This document shows, piece by piece, positions 9,383 to 18,157 of a stretch of 64,000 nt of DNA (position 1 is its first letter; each line of letters opens with the position of its first letter). Source of the DNA: JAACFF01 sp963701435. Its GTDB lineage: Bacteria > Chloroflexota > Anaerolineae > Promineifilales > Promineifilaceae. Made by a program: the position numbers and the translations under genes. Under the pieces are notes generated by a model that saw nothing but the letters and a program-made list of their open reading frames with translations, made no database searches and was not told where the DNA came from. The stretch spans positions 868,001-932,000 of the forward strand of contig CAVPAL010000007.1 in NCBI GenBank assembly GCA_963701435.1, written 5' to 3'.

Positions 9383-10423
9383 ATGAAAAACCTTGTACGC
9401 ATCTGGCGCGAATATAAACTGGGATACTGGGGACTCTTACTCCTGATTCTAATTTTATTCGCCATCCCCCTTGTTCAGGTCATTGCGCCGGAAAGCAAAT
9501 TGGTCACAAATTCGCTGTTGTTTTCTTTCACGCAATTATTCATGTTGATAACATTGGCGAGCAACTGGAACCTGACCGGCGGCTTTACTGGTTATATCGA
9601 TTTTGGGCATGCGGTTTTTTTCGGTTTGGGCGCATACGGAACCGGCATCATGATGGTAAAATTAGGCTGGTCGTTCGTACCGGCGCTGATCATTGGCGCG
9701 ATCGGTGCCGCAATCTTTGCCATTCTGATCGGTTCGGCTACGTTGCGTCTGAAAGGCCCTTACTTCTCGATCTCTATGCTGGGTACCTTTGTCGCGATGC
9801 GTGAAATTGTGCGTATTCTCAAGCCTATTACCGGCGGCGGTACCGGCTTAACACTGCCCCCTTACCTCAACCGGCCATTGTTTTATTATGTTATGCTGGT
9901 AATAATGATTGTCGTGGTCGCCTTTGTCTGGTGGTTGATTAAACGCACTGAATTTGGCGCAACTTTGATTGCGATCCGGGAAGACGAAATCGGCGCCGAA
10001 ATGCGTGGCATTAATACCACCTTGAACAAAATCACGATCTTCTGGATCGCAGCCTTCTCGACAGGTCTTGTAGGCGGCATCTGGGCTTATCAAAATACAT
10101 TTATTGATCCGGATGTGGTTTTCTTTGAGTCACGCACGGTTGAACTGGTGATGATGGTGATGTTAGGCGGCCTGGGCACAATTGCCGGCCCTGTCGTTGG
10201 CGCCACGCTCATTTACTGGCTGCGTGACATTTTATGGGCCAATCTACTCCAGTTCCATTTGCTTGCGCAAGGTTTAATTCTCATTTTAATCGTGCTGTTT
10301 GTGCCTGAAGGTATTGTGGGTAGTCTCACCGATTCCGGCACAAGCCTGGGTCGCCTTTGGGGTAAATATTTCGAGCCGCAATCTAAGAAAGCGCCGGCGG
10401 ATGAAGCGGAGGCAATCACATGA
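9383..10423 (+). CDS. livM: Branched-chain amino acid ABC transporter permease LivM
   Basis: 346 residues from ATG 9383, which has GGAGG upstream. An in-frame TTG at 9350 lies inside livH and is rejected. The family signature NLTGGFTGYIDFGHAVFFGLGAY is present in the N-terminal third, with an EAA-like loop at ATLIAIREDEIGAEMRGIN. It has about ten hydrophobic segments. Its stop overlaps the livG start (ATGA), so the two are translationally coupled. Confidence 0.92.
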   Translation: MKNLVRIWREYKLGYWGLLLLILILFAIPLVQVIAPESKLVTNSLLFSFTQLFMLITLASNWNLTGGFTGYIDFGHAVFFGLGAYGTGIMMVKLGWSFVPALIIGAIGAAIFAILIGSATLRLKGPYFSISMLGTFVAMREIVRILKPITGGGTGLTLPPYLNRPLFYYVMLVIMIVVVAFVWWLIKRTEFGATLIAIREDEIGAEMRGINTTLNKITIFWIAAFSTGLVGGIWAYQNTFIDPDVVFFESRTVELVMMVMLGGLGTIAGPVVGATLIYWLRDILWANLLQFHLLAQGLILILIVLFVPEGIVGSLTDSGTSLGRLWGKYFEPQSKKAPADEAEAIT

Positions 10424-11205
10424 ACGCAAACAATGGCGATCAACGGCCGTTGCTTGAAGGGCGCAACGTCAGCAAATTTTTTGGCGGTCTGGCGGCTCTG
10501 ACACAAGTTGATTTTTCGGTATATCCTGGTGAAGTTGTGGGCTTAATTGGTCCCAACGGCAGCGGAAAAACAACCTTATTTGATTGTTTAAGCCGTGTGC
10601 AGGATATCAGTGCGGGTCAGGTTTTTTTTAAAGGGACAGACATAACTAAGAAAAAACCATACCAGGTCGCCCATATGGGGTTGTCGCGCACGTTTCAGGT
10701 CATCCGGGTCTACAACAAAATGACGGTTTTGCAGAATATGTTGCTCAGCCGACAATATGGTGGGGTTGGTCTGCGAAATCTGTTTCGCCCCAGCCCGCCT
10801 GCTCTGGAAGAACGCGCGCGCCAACTGATCCACTTTTTGCTGCTTGACCGCGTTGTTGATGAGAAGGCCGGCAACTTATCGGGAGGTCAAAAGCGGCTGC
10901 TGGAAATCGGTATGGCATTGATGCCTGATCCTGACTTGATTTTGTTGGATGAAGCCACCTCCGGCGTCAATCCAACCTTAATTGAAACCATCAAAGATCG
11001 CATTAACGAGTTAAACCAGCATTATGACAAGACCTTTTTGCTGATTGAACACAATATTCAGTTCATTGGCGATTTATGCAGCCGCGTTTTTGTACTCAAT
11101 TATGGGCAAAAATTGGCGGAAGGCACCCCCGAAGAAATTATGAATGATCAGTCGGTCATCGAGGCATATTTCGGCGCAGATGGAGGCGATGATGATGACT
11201 GGTAA
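10420..11205 (+). CDS. livG: Branched-chain amino acid ABC transporter ATPase LivG
   Basis: 261 residues. Walker A is GPNGSGKTT, the signature is LSGGQKRLLEIG and Walker B is LILLDEATSGVNP, with the H-loop in LLIEHNIQF. It carries the longer C-terminal part typical of LivG and ends in an acidic tail. It pairs with LivF as the energy-coupling ATPase dimer. Confidence 0.92.
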   Translation: MNANNGDQRPLLEGRNVSKFFGGLAALTQVDFSVYPGEVVGLIGPNGSGKTTLFDCLSRVQDISAGQVFFKGTDITKKKPYQVAHMGLSRTFQVIRVYNKMTVLQNMLLSRQYGGVGLRNLFRPSPPALEERARQLIHFLLLDRVVDEKAGNLSGGQKRLLEIGMALMPDPDLILLDEATSGVNPTLIETIKDRINELNQHYDKTFLLIEHNIQFIGDLCSRVFVLNYGQKLAEGTPEEIMNDQSVIEAYFGADGGDDDDW

Positions 11206-11944
11206 CGGTATTTCAAGCAACGGCCGTCCCATTTTGGAAATTCAGGATATTTACACCGGTTACCAGATTGACTTTGATATCCTCAAAGGCGTTAGTCTGC
11301 ATGTCAAACCAGGTGAAATTGTATGCGTCATCGGCCCAAACGGCGCCGGTAAATCAACCATTTTTAAAGCCCTCTATGGCTTTCTCACCGTGCGACAAGG
11401 ACGCATCCTATTCAATGATCAAGACATCACAAATATCCGTCCTCAAGATGCCCTGCGCGCCGGCATTACGATTGTGCCCCAACTGCGCAGTGTTTTTCCG
11501 CAAATGACCGTCTATGAAAATCTGGAAATGGGCATGTATCTCGAAAAAGACAAGGCGCGTATTCAGAAACGCATTGACTATATTCTGGACCTTTTCCCGC
11601 GCCTGAAAGAACGCGCCAAACAAAAAGTCGGCACCATGAGCGGCGGAGAGCAGCGCATGTTGGAAATTGGCCGGGCCCTCATGTGGGAACCCAAGCTGGT
11701 TCTGATGGACGAACCGTCGGCCGGGCTGGCCCCCTTGATCACAAAAATGATTTTCCACAACATTCGACGCCTCAATCGGGAAATCGGCCTGACCGTTCTG
11801 ATGATTGAACAAAATGCACGCCAGGGATTAGAGATCAGTGATCGCGGTTATGTGTTAGAATTAGGGCAAAACAGTTATGAAGGCACAGGCAAAGAGCTGT
11901 TGGGCAACGAGGAGGTGCGCAGAGCTTTCCTGGGCGGTCGTTAA
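11195..11944 (+). CDS. livF: Branched-chain amino acid ABC transporter ATPase LivF
   Basis: 249 residues from ATG 11195. Three consecutive ATGs at 11189, 11192 and 11195 are possible, and GGAGG at 11182-11186 is best spaced for the last. The start lies inside the end of livG. Walker A GPNGAGKST, signature MSGGEQRMLEIG, Walker B LVLMDEPSAGLAP. This completes a canonical binding protein-H-M-G-F operon. Confidence 0.92.
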   Translation: MTGNGISSNGRPILEIQDIYTGYQIDFDILKGVSLHVKPGEIVCVIGPNGAGKSTIFKALYGFLTVRQGRILFNDQDITNIRPQDALRAGITIVPQLRSVFPQMTVYENLEMGMYLEKDKARIQKRIDYILDLFPRLKERAKQKVGTMSGGEQRMLEIGRALMWEPKLVLMDEPSAGLAPLITKMIFHNIRRLNREIGLTVLMIEQNARQGLEISDRGYVLELGQNSYEGTGKELLGNEEVRRAFLGGR

Positions 11945-12016
11945 TAATCCACGGGAAGATTAGGTAACCGCCAAATTTTTAAAAATGACTAACACCAACA
12001 AGGAGGAGAAACTTTC

Positions 12017-12466
12017 ATGAAACATTATCTGGTGAAAGATTGGATGCAAACCAATGTCATCACGGCCGGTCCCAATATGGGCATGCTGGATGCACATAAA
12101 CTCATGCGCCGTCATAAAATTCGGCGTTTGCCCATTACCAAATCAAACGGAGAATTGGTTGGCATCGTCACGCGCAGCGATGTACGCCAGGCAGAACCTT
12201 CTGAGGCGACAACCCTTAATGTTTGGGAAATGAATTACCTGTTGGCCAAACTGCAGCTACGCGATATCATGACCGATAATCCCTGCCATATCCATCCCAA
12301 CGATTCTATCAAACTAGCGGCGGAATTGATGCACAAAAATAAAATCGGCGCGCTGCCTGTTGTAGATGATAATATGAAAGTGATTGGCATCCTCACCGAA
12401 TCGGACATTTTCCGCGTTTTGATTGAATGGTTCAATGAAGACATGAGTGATATTGATGCAACTTGA
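12017..12466 (+). CDS. Tandem CBS-domain protein
   Basis: 149 residues forming two CBS motifs, an energy-sensing Bateman module. The first begins at VKDWMQTNVITA and the second at LRDIMTDNPCHI, each with a G-IVTRSDV or G-ILTESDI strand-helix signature. Such modules bind adenine nucleotides. It has AGGAGGAG upstream and lies 72 nt after livF on the same strand. It may be the last gene of the transporter operon and tie transport to energy state, though that role is inference. Confidence 0.85.
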   Translation: MKHYLVKDWMQTNVITAGPNMGMLDAHKLMRRHKIRRLPITKSNGELVGIVTRSDVRQAEPSEATTLNVWEMNYLLAKLQLRDIMTDNPCHIHPNDSIKLAAELMHKNKIGALPVVDDNMKVIGILTESDIFRVLIEWFNEDMSDIDAT

Positions 12467-12529
12467 TCCCAATTGATATTTTTTTGGGGTAAAACTCAGG
12501 TAAACTGTAAAAATTTGTGAATTATCTGC

Positions 12530-12563
12530 AAGGGTGTCGCTTAACAGCACACCCTTTTCCTTT
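12530..12563 (+). terminator. Rho-independent terminator after the Liv operon
   Basis: An 8-bp stem (AAGGGTGT paired with ACACCCTT, arms 12530-12537 and 12549-12556) is followed by a T-rich run (TTTTCCTTTT). It ends immediately before ATG 12565 of the MFS gene. It therefore argues against the in-frame GTG at 12517 as the MFS start and ends the Liv/CBS transcription unit. Confidence 0.7.
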
Positions 12564-12564
12564 T

Positions 12565-13827
12565 ATGGACAATCATCAAATTTTAGCGCAAACGCGTCCG
12601 CGTTTTTATTATGGCTGGGTAATTGTCGCCGTCTGCGGCGTAACGCTGTTGGTCACATTCGGCACGCGTCTTTCTTTCACCGTCTTTTTTGTAGCCTTGA
12701 CGGAGGAATTTGGTTGGGCGCGCGCCAGCACGTCCCTGATTTTTTCAATAAGCATGGTTGTGTTTGCCGTCACCTCAATTAGCGCAGGCATGGCGCTCGA
12801 CCGCTGGGGCGGACGGGTTGTATTTGCTTTTGGCGCCGCGCTGCTCTCTGTGGGTTTATTATTAAGCAGCCAGGTACAAACCTTGTGGCAGCTTGCTTTC
12901 ACCTATGGCGTTGTTGCCGGGTTAGGCATTACTATTCTGGGACTTGGTCCACAGGCAGGTCTGCTGGCGGCCTGGTTTCGCCGCCGGTTGGGAACCGCCA
13001 TCGGGCTGGCCTTTGCCGGTACGGGATTGGGAACCTTAACCCTAACGCCGCTGGTTGAGGTATTAATTACCCAGGTTGGCTGGCGCGCAGCATATCGCGT
13101 GCTGGCGCTGCTGGCGATTTTATTGATCCCGTTGATTGTGATTTTTTTACGCCGCAGCCCGGCAGTTATGGGATTGCAGCCAGACGGAGATTCAGCGGCA
13201 ACGGCCGTTTCCCGCCATCGCTCGCAGCCAATCCACAACTGGACCATGCGGGAAGTCACCCATACGCTCTCTTTTTGGCTGGTTATCCTGGCCGCATTAT
13301 GCGCAATTGGCCCTCTGCGCATGTTAACTGTTCACCAACTCGCTGTCGTGGTGGACGCCGGGTTCAACCGCCTCTTTGCAGCCGCTGTCATTGGGGGCGC
13401 AGGAGCCGTCACAGCCGCTGCATTTATTATTTTTGGCATTCTCTCCGACCGCATCGGCCGCCGGGAGACCTATGTGTTTGGTTCGATATGCCTGGTGGGC
13501 GCCATTGGCGTGTTGGGCAGCCTGCACAATTCCGATCAGATCGGCTGGCTGCTGTTATATGGTTTGTTACTGGGTATTGGGGAAGGATCGCGCGCTTCGC
13601 TGGTAACGGCCGTTGCCAGTGATCTCTTTCCCGGGCAGGCTTTGGGAGCCATCAACGGGGCCGTGGGTTCCGCTTTTGCAGCCGGAGCAGCCGTTTTTCC
13701 CTGGCTGGCCGGACGTATTTTTGACACGAGCGGGGCTTATACAAGCGCGTTTTTGATCGCAGGAACGGCCGTTCTCATTTCAACCGCAGCGCTTTGGCTG
13801 GCGCCGGTTTTTGCGCGACACAAATAA
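12565..13827 (+). CDS. Major facilitator superfamily transporter
   Basis: 421 residues with twelve hydrophobic segments. The loop after the second segment, GMALDRWGGRVV, is the MFS motif A. The N-terminus RFYYGWVIVAVCGVTLL is typical of the oxalate/formate and monocarboxylate-like MFS subgroup. The central loop (about residues 195-225) is hydrophilic. The start was set downstream of the terminator hairpin. The substrate is unknown. Confidence 0.85.
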   Translation: MDNHQILAQTRPRFYYGWVIVAVCGVTLLVTFGTRLSFTVFFVALTEEFGWARASTSLIFSISMVVFAVTSISAGMALDRWGGRVVFAFGAALLSVGLLLSSQVQTLWQLAFTYGVVAGLGITILGLGPQAGLLAAWFRRRLGTAIGLAFAGTGLGTLTLTPLVEVLITQVGWRAAYRVLALLAILLIPLIVIFLRRSPAVMGLQPDGDSAATAVSRHRSQPIHNWTMREVTHTLSFWLVILAALCAIGPLRMLTVHQLAVVVDAGFNRLFAAAVIGGAGAVTAAAFIIFGILSDRIGRRETYVFGSICLVGAIGVLGSLHNSDQIGWLLLYGLLLGIGEGSRASLVTAVASDLFPGQALGAINGAVGSAFAAGAAVFPWLAGRIFDTSGAYTSAFLIAGTAVLISTAALWLAPVFARHK

Positions 13828-13933
13828 ATTCGGCAGGGACACACCCGTGTGTACGCCCGGTTTTATGCGTTGAAAAAATGCCTGTGTTTGGCACGCCCGT
13901 ATTTGCGCCCAGAGAATAGATACATTGGAAGAG

Positions 13934-13954
13934 GACAGACACGCGGGTCTGCCC
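13934..13954. repeat. Short dispersed hairpin, copy 1
   Basis: CAGAC...GTCTG stem in the context GGACAGACACGCGGGTCTG. A near-identical element recurs at 18053-18074. It lies in the convergent gap between the MFS and kinase genes and may help terminate both. A REP-like dispersed element is the simplest reading. Confidence 0.5.
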
Positions 13955-14752
13955 CTACAAGGTGGACTTCAAAACCGTACCGGGGGCGGCGGCAGGCGTT
14001 TCGAGGGTTTGGCGGATCATTCCCGATTGTAAGCCGGAAAATATGCGAATCGACATCTGCGGCTGGGCAGCAGCCAGGTCCAACATGCTGCGCACCTTAC
14101 TGGCCATACCGCCGGTCACATCCGTACCGCGCGAGCCGCCCAGCGCCGACGCAATCGCCGGCAAAGTCTCTTCCGTAATCAAAGACACAACTTCACCGTC
14201 CAAGTCCAATACGCCGGGCGTTTCACCCGCCAGCAGCAGCCAGGACGGCCGTATCGTCTCCGCCAGCGCCATCATGACCTCTTCCGTAGAAATAATAGCG
14301 CCGCCGCGAAGGACGTCAAAGGCGACATCGCCAAACACAACGGGAACCAGACCCGCCTCCAGCGCCATCTGCACCGGCTGAACCGCAATCGAAGTAATCT
14401 GGCCATCCCGGCATAAGGCAGAAGCGGAAGGCTGCAAGCTGAGCGCCGGCACGTCCGCAGCGAGCAGCGCATTGATAACAATTTTATTCAGGCGCGAGGC
14501 CGCCGCGCTGACTTCGGCAAAGCCGCGCCACTGTTCGGCCGTCGCCACGCCCTGCCGGGTGCCATATTTTGCCCCGGCCACATGACCAAAAGAACCGCTG
14601 CCATGCCCCAGCACCAGCCGCATGTTGGGCTGCGACTCTAATGCCTGCCTGATTTCGGCCGACACGCGCTGCAAAACATCTTCACGCACCAATTCGACGC
14701 CGGTTTTGTCGGTGATCAGGGAACCACCCAGCTTCAGAAATATGGTTGTCAT
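13955..14752 (-). CDS. Isopentenyl phosphate kinase
   Basis: 265 residues of the amino acid kinase superfamily. The N-terminal KLGGSLITDK holds the ATP-contacting Lys. GHGSGSFGHVAG carries the His characteristic of isopentenyl phosphate kinases rather than of glutamate or uridylate kinases. The GTDVTGGMASKV segment is the nucleotide-binding C-terminal motif. The enzyme makes isopentenyl diphosphate from isopentenyl phosphate in the alternative mevalonate route known for Roseiflexus. Its start overlaps the stop of the hydrolase-LOG gene (ATGA), so the two are co-translated. Confidence 0.85.
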   Translation of the reverse strand: MTTIFLKLGGSLITDKTGVELVREDVLQRVSAEIRQALESQPNMRLVLGHGSGSFGHVAGAKYGTRQGVATAEQWRGFAEVSAAASRLNKIVINALLAADVPALSLQPSASALCRDGQITSIAVQPVQMALEAGLVPVVFGDVAFDVLRGGAIISTEEVMMALAETIRPSWLLLAGETPGVLDLDGEVVSLITEETLPAIASALGGSRGTDVTGGMASKVRSMLDLAAAQPQMSIRIFSGLQSGMIRQTLETPAAAPGTVLKSTL

Positions 14753-16134
14753 GGGGTTGTTTTCACATGTTGAATGATAAAGTTTACGGCCGTTTCCGGC
14801 GCAGCGGCAAAAAACAACATCTCAGCATATTGCGGTTTGACATAGCCAGCCTCAAGAAAAGGCTGTATGGTTTGGGGCCACATTTCACCCAGCAAAACCA
14901 GCGGTCGCGGCTCAATTTCACCCGTCTGCAAAAAACTCCACGCCAGCGACATCTCCGACAACGTACCAATGCCGCCTGGCAACACGATCATACCTTCATT
15001 TTCACGCACCAAATACAAGAGTCGATCGCGCAAGTTGGTAAATCGTTTTTCCTCCACAATCCATTCGTTGGGCGCAATCGGGCGGAACTGCTCAATTTGA
15101 TCCGAAGTAACCCCAATGACATGCCCGCCGGCGCTAGATGCGCCCTGGGAAACGGCCGTCATCGTGCCGACATATCCGCCGGTTGCAACCGCATACCCTG
15201 CTTCGGCCAGCAGTTGACCGACACGGCACGCCATTTCAAAATCCTCGTCGCCAGGCTGCGGAAGAGAACTGCCAAACACGGAGATAACCTGATAGTCAGG
15301 CGGCGGCATGGGGATTTCACCGGAAAACCATTGGCGCGAGATGCTTTGAACCGCGGCCGGTTGTTCCCACATGGGGACATGGCCGCATTCTGCCAGCTTT
15401 ATCACTTCCCAGGTTGGACGCAGCGATTTTAGCTCATCCGCCTCTGCCACCGGAAGCACCTGGTCTTCTTCGCCCCAAATCAAACAGACCGGCTGCTGAA
15501 TTTTGTCCAGGTAAGGCGCAAATTCCTGGAAAGCCAGCGCTTTGAGTACGTCGGCGGAGGAACGAGATTGAATATATTCCTGCACGTGCCGCTCCAGCAT
15601 GCTTTCGGTGAGCTGTTCAGGGTCATAAAAAGGAGGCCGCAGCTGGCGTTTTGCAATCGCTGGAGTTTGGGAAACGGCCGTTCCCAAATCAACTAATCCC
15701 AACCAGATGCCCGCCTTCTTGACCAGATCGGGAAATTGATTCACGCTTAACAGCGCCGGCGCAATCAACTGCAAACGAGTAACGTCATGGGGGTCAGAAA
15801 GTGTATAGCTGGTCGCCAGCGCGCCGCCAAAAGAGTGACCCACCAGCGTAAAAGGGGGCAGCTCCAATTCGTCGGTGAAAGCGGCCAGCCATTCCACCAG
15901 ATGAGCCAATGTATATGGTTTGGTGACTTCACTGGCGCCAAAACCAGGGATGTCAGGCGCAATCAACCAGAACTGGTCGGACAGTTCATGCATCAACTCC
16001 CGGTAGACATCCGCCGAACTGGTCATGCCATGCAGTAATACGATGGGACGCTCATCCGGCTCGCCGGCCGTGTAATACGCGGTTTTTACGCCCAGCGCAT
16101 CGACAAATTGAGGTATAAAAGCTGAATATTGCAA
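14749..16134 (-). CDS. Alpha/beta hydrolase-LOG domain fusion protein
   Basis: 461 residues from TTG 16134, chosen because GGAG lies 9 nt upstream; an ATG at 16182 has no ribosome site. Residues 1 to about 270 are an alpha/beta hydrolase with an HGMTSSAD oxyanion segment, nucleophile Ser in GHSFGG and catalytic His in AECGHVPMWEQP. Residues from about 280 onward are a LOG-type Rossmann domain (VFGSSLPQPGDEDFEMA) with LPGGIGTLSEM, the signature of phosphoribohydrolase (lysine-decarboxylase-like) proteins. These release bases from nucleoside monophosphates. A fused pair of these folds is unusual. The joint substrate is unknown. It sits in an operon with isopentenyl phosphate kinase, and LOG enzymes act on isopentenyl-adenine nucleotides in some organisms. 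Confidence 0.8.
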   Translation of the reverse strand: MQYSAFIPQFVDALGVKTAYYTAGEPDERPIVLLHGMTSSADVYRELMHELSDQFWLIAPDIPGFGASEVTKPYTLAHLVEWLAAFTDELELPPFTLVGHSFGGALATSYTLSDPHDVTRLQLIAPALLSVNQFPDLVKKAGIWLGLVDLGTAVSQTPAIAKRQLRPPFYDPEQLTESMLERHVQEYIQSRSSADVLKALAFQEFAPYLDKIQQPVCLIWGEEDQVLPVAEADELKSLRPTWEVIKLAECGHVPMWEQPAAVQSISRQWFSGEIPMPPPDYQVISVFGSSLPQPGDEDFEMACRVGQLLAEAGYAVATGGYVGTMTAVSQGASSAGGHVIGVTSDQIEQFRPIAPNEWIVEEKRFTNLRDRLLYLVRENEGMIVLPGGIGTLSEMSLAWSFLQTGEIEPRPLVLLGEMWPQTIQPFLEAGYVKPQYAEMLFFAAAPETAVNFIIQHVKTTP

Positions 16135-16161
16135 GATTTTTTTCTCCAAACCAAAATCTGA

Positions 16162-16188
16162 CACGAATTTCACGAATCGCACGAATTA
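16162..16188. repeat. Three tandem CACGAATNN units
   Basis: Three consecutive 9-mers (CACGAATTT, CACGAATCG, CACGAATTA) lie between the two hydrolase genes, with an inverted TTCGTGTCG nearby at about 16200. This is typical of short dispersed repeats, and no gene function is implied. Confidence 0.5.
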
Positions 16189-16219
16189 AGCGCATTCTCT
16201 TCGTGTCGAAAAACTTAAT

Positions 16220-17059
16220 CTACAGAGTCAGGTCTTCACTGTTGTTCAAGAAGCTGCGCGCAACTGCTTGAAAGGCTTGCGGTTGTTCAAGAATTGAAAT
16301 GTGACCGCATTCAGGCAAATAATGAATTGTTGCATTGGGCAGCAAATGGGCCAATTTTTCTGCGTCGGTTGGCTGCACCACCGGATCATTTTCGCCCCAC
16401 ACCAGACAGACGGGCTGGTACAAATCCGGCAGCAACGGCCGTAAATCAAAAAACGCCGAAATCTTCAACACCTCCGCCGAAGCGCGCGCCTGCTCATAAT
16501 CAAACAAGCGGCGCCGCCAGACGCTCTCATCCTGGCGTTCAGGCGCAAAAACAGGGGCCCGAATTTGCCGCCTGACCCATAACGACGACTGAGAGATTGC
16601 TGTGCCTGCATCCAGTAAACCCAGTTCAACCGCAATTTTCTTCAAATAGTCGGGATAGGCCGTATTGCTTAGAATAGAGGGCGCGACCAGTAGCAAGCGG
16701 TTAACCTGCGCCGGATAAGCAAGCGCATACGCAGCCGCCAGCACGCCGCCAAACGAATGGCCCATCAGAGCCACAGACGGCAAATTGAGTGCGCACAATA
16801 ATGCATGCAGCCAGGCAACCAATGCGTCCATACTATACGGCCGAATCATGTCACTGTAACCAAAACCGGGGATGTCGGGCGCAATCAACCAGAATTGATC
16901 GGCCAGGCCATACAGCGTTTCGCGAAAGCTGTCCGCAGAAGTGGACATGCCGTGCAGAAGCAGCACGGGACGGCCGTTGCCCTTGCCTAGCATATAGAAT
17001 CCAGTCCGCACGCCAGCTGCTTCTAAAAAATATCGCGGCGCTTCAGGAAATACCCGCAT
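16220..17059 (-). CDS. Alpha/beta hydrolase, paralogue of the fusion protein N-terminus
   Basis: 279 residues from ATG 17059, which has GGGGTGAG upstream. Longer in-frame starts overlap the upstream peptidase gene. HGMSTSADSFRE, nucleophile GHSFGG, Asp in WGENDPVV and His in ECGHISILEQP complete the triad. It is visibly similar along its length to the hydrolase half of the neighbouring fusion gene (shared phrases FWLIAPDIPGFG and GHSFGG), so the two arose by duplication and one copy gained a LOG domain. Substrate unknown. Confidence 0.85.
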   Translation of the reverse strand: MRVFPEAPRYFLEAAGVRTGFYMLGKGNGRPVLLLHGMSTSADSFRETLYGLADQFWLIAPDIPGFGYSDMIRPYSMDALVAWLHALLCALNLPSVALMGHSFGGVLAAAYALAYPAQVNRLLLVAPSILSNTAYPDYLKKIAVELGLLDAGTAISQSSLWVRRQIRAPVFAPERQDESVWRRRLFDYEQARASAEVLKISAFFDLRPLLPDLYQPVCLVWGENDPVVQPTDAEKLAHLLPNATIHYLPECGHISILEQPQAFQAVARSFLNNSEDLTL

Positions 17060-17069
17060 CAATGCAATC

Positions 17070-18014
17070 TCACCCCGGACCTGCCAAACCCGGCAACCGG
17101 CCCACCGAACGTGCATGGCGCACCCCGTTGCGGATCGCCTCGGCCACAATCTCAACCGCTGCATTGGCGACCAGATCAAAAGCCGCTTCTATCCGCCCAG
17201 TCGCCAGTGCAAAAGCAGTATCCCCGTCGTGGGTCGTATGCACCGGACGAATTGCGATCGCCATGCCGTCATGGGCGCGCTGCGCCAGGCGGTTGGCTTC
17301 GATTTTGTTAAGGGATGCATTGGTAAAAACCACAACAAGGGTCGTATTTGTGCCCAGCGGCGCAGGGGGCGTTTCCGGAAAGCGCCGGTATGGGTTCTTA
17401 GCAACTGCCCAACCATTTTCGCCATCACGCGCACCGGCCAGGACTGTGCCATCCGCATTCACAACGTCACCGACCGCATTGACGACAGCCGCCGCGCCAA
17501 CAACCAGATCATCTATTTGTTCAACCGCCAGGCCAAACCCGCTTTTCATCATGCTCTCGAAACCCGACCACTTACCCACCGTGACCCCGGCTCCGGCGCC
17601 AACATTGCCCTGTTCTACCTGCTCAGCCGTCGCCGCCAGGCAGGCAGCATAACCCATCTCACTATCCGGCAATCGTTGACCCTTGCCAAGGAAAAGATCA
17701 TACACCACAGCGGTTGGCGCCAAAGGAATCGGCCGTATTGGGGTTTTATGACCAATGCCCAGCTCCGCGAGATAACGCATGACGCCATCGGCTGCGGCTA
17801 ACCCAAAAGCGCTTCCGCCGGTTAAGAGAACAGCGTTAATATGCTGGATCGGTTTATCAACGGCCAGCAGCGCCGTTTCCCGACTGCCCGGCGCCGGGCC
17901 GCGCACGTCAACGCTGGCGATGGTCTGTTGCGGGCAGAGAAAAACGGTGCAGCCTGTATGAAATTCCTCATTCGTTGCATGGCCAATCTTTAATCCGGCC
18001 AGATCAAATTGCAT
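17070..18014 (-). CDS. P1 family peptidase (DmpA/S58-like, autoprocessing)
   Basis: 314 residues. The family features are an N-terminal GLKIGHAT, a glycine-rich LLTGGSAFGLAAADGVM segment, and the region around GTNTTLVVVFTNASL, which corresponds to the self-cleavage site with a Thr/Ser nucleophile. Related enzymes are aminopeptidases with an Ntn-hydrolase-like mechanism. GGAGG precedes ATG 18014. It is the first gene of a minus-strand run with the hydrolase, hydrolase-LOG and kinase genes, with gaps of about 10 and 85 bp and a 4-bp overlap. Confidence 0.85.
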   Translation of the reverse strand: MQFDLAGLKIGHATNEEFHTGCTVFLCPQQTIASVDVRGPAPGSRETALLAVDKPIQHINAVLLTGGSAFGLAAADGVMRYLAELGIGHKTPIRPIPLAPTAVVYDLFLGKGQRLPDSEMGYAACLAATAEQVEQGNVGAGAGVTVGKWSGFESMMKSGFGLAVEQIDDLVVGAAAVVNAVGDVVNADGTVLAGARDGENGWAVAKNPYRRFPETPPAPLGTNTTLVVVFTNASLNKIEANRLAQRAHDGMAIAIRPVHTTHDGDTAFALATGRIEAAFDLVANAAVEIVAEAIRNGVRHARSVGRLPGLAGPG

Positions 18015-18052
18015 GAATGCCTCCGTGAGTCAATTTATCCTAAACAAAGCGT

Positions 18053-18074
18053 GGGCAGACACGTGGGTCTGCCC
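18053..18074. repeat. Short dispersed hairpin, copy 2
   Basis: GGGCAGAC...GTCTGCCC with a short loop. The outer 7-8 bp match the element at 13934-13954. It lies upstream of the P1 peptidase gene, in a 143-bp gap. Confidence 0.5.
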
Positions 18075-18157
18075 ATATAAATTGCTAAGTTTGGGGTGTA
18101 TTATACGAGAAAGGGGGGATTGGCGTAAACGGCCGTTTAGCGGCTAATTACAATTCG

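Noticed and set aside
12517..12564. GTG start for the MFS transporter
   Set aside because: The extra codons would run through the terminator hairpin, and the added residues are hydrophilic and unlike the family.
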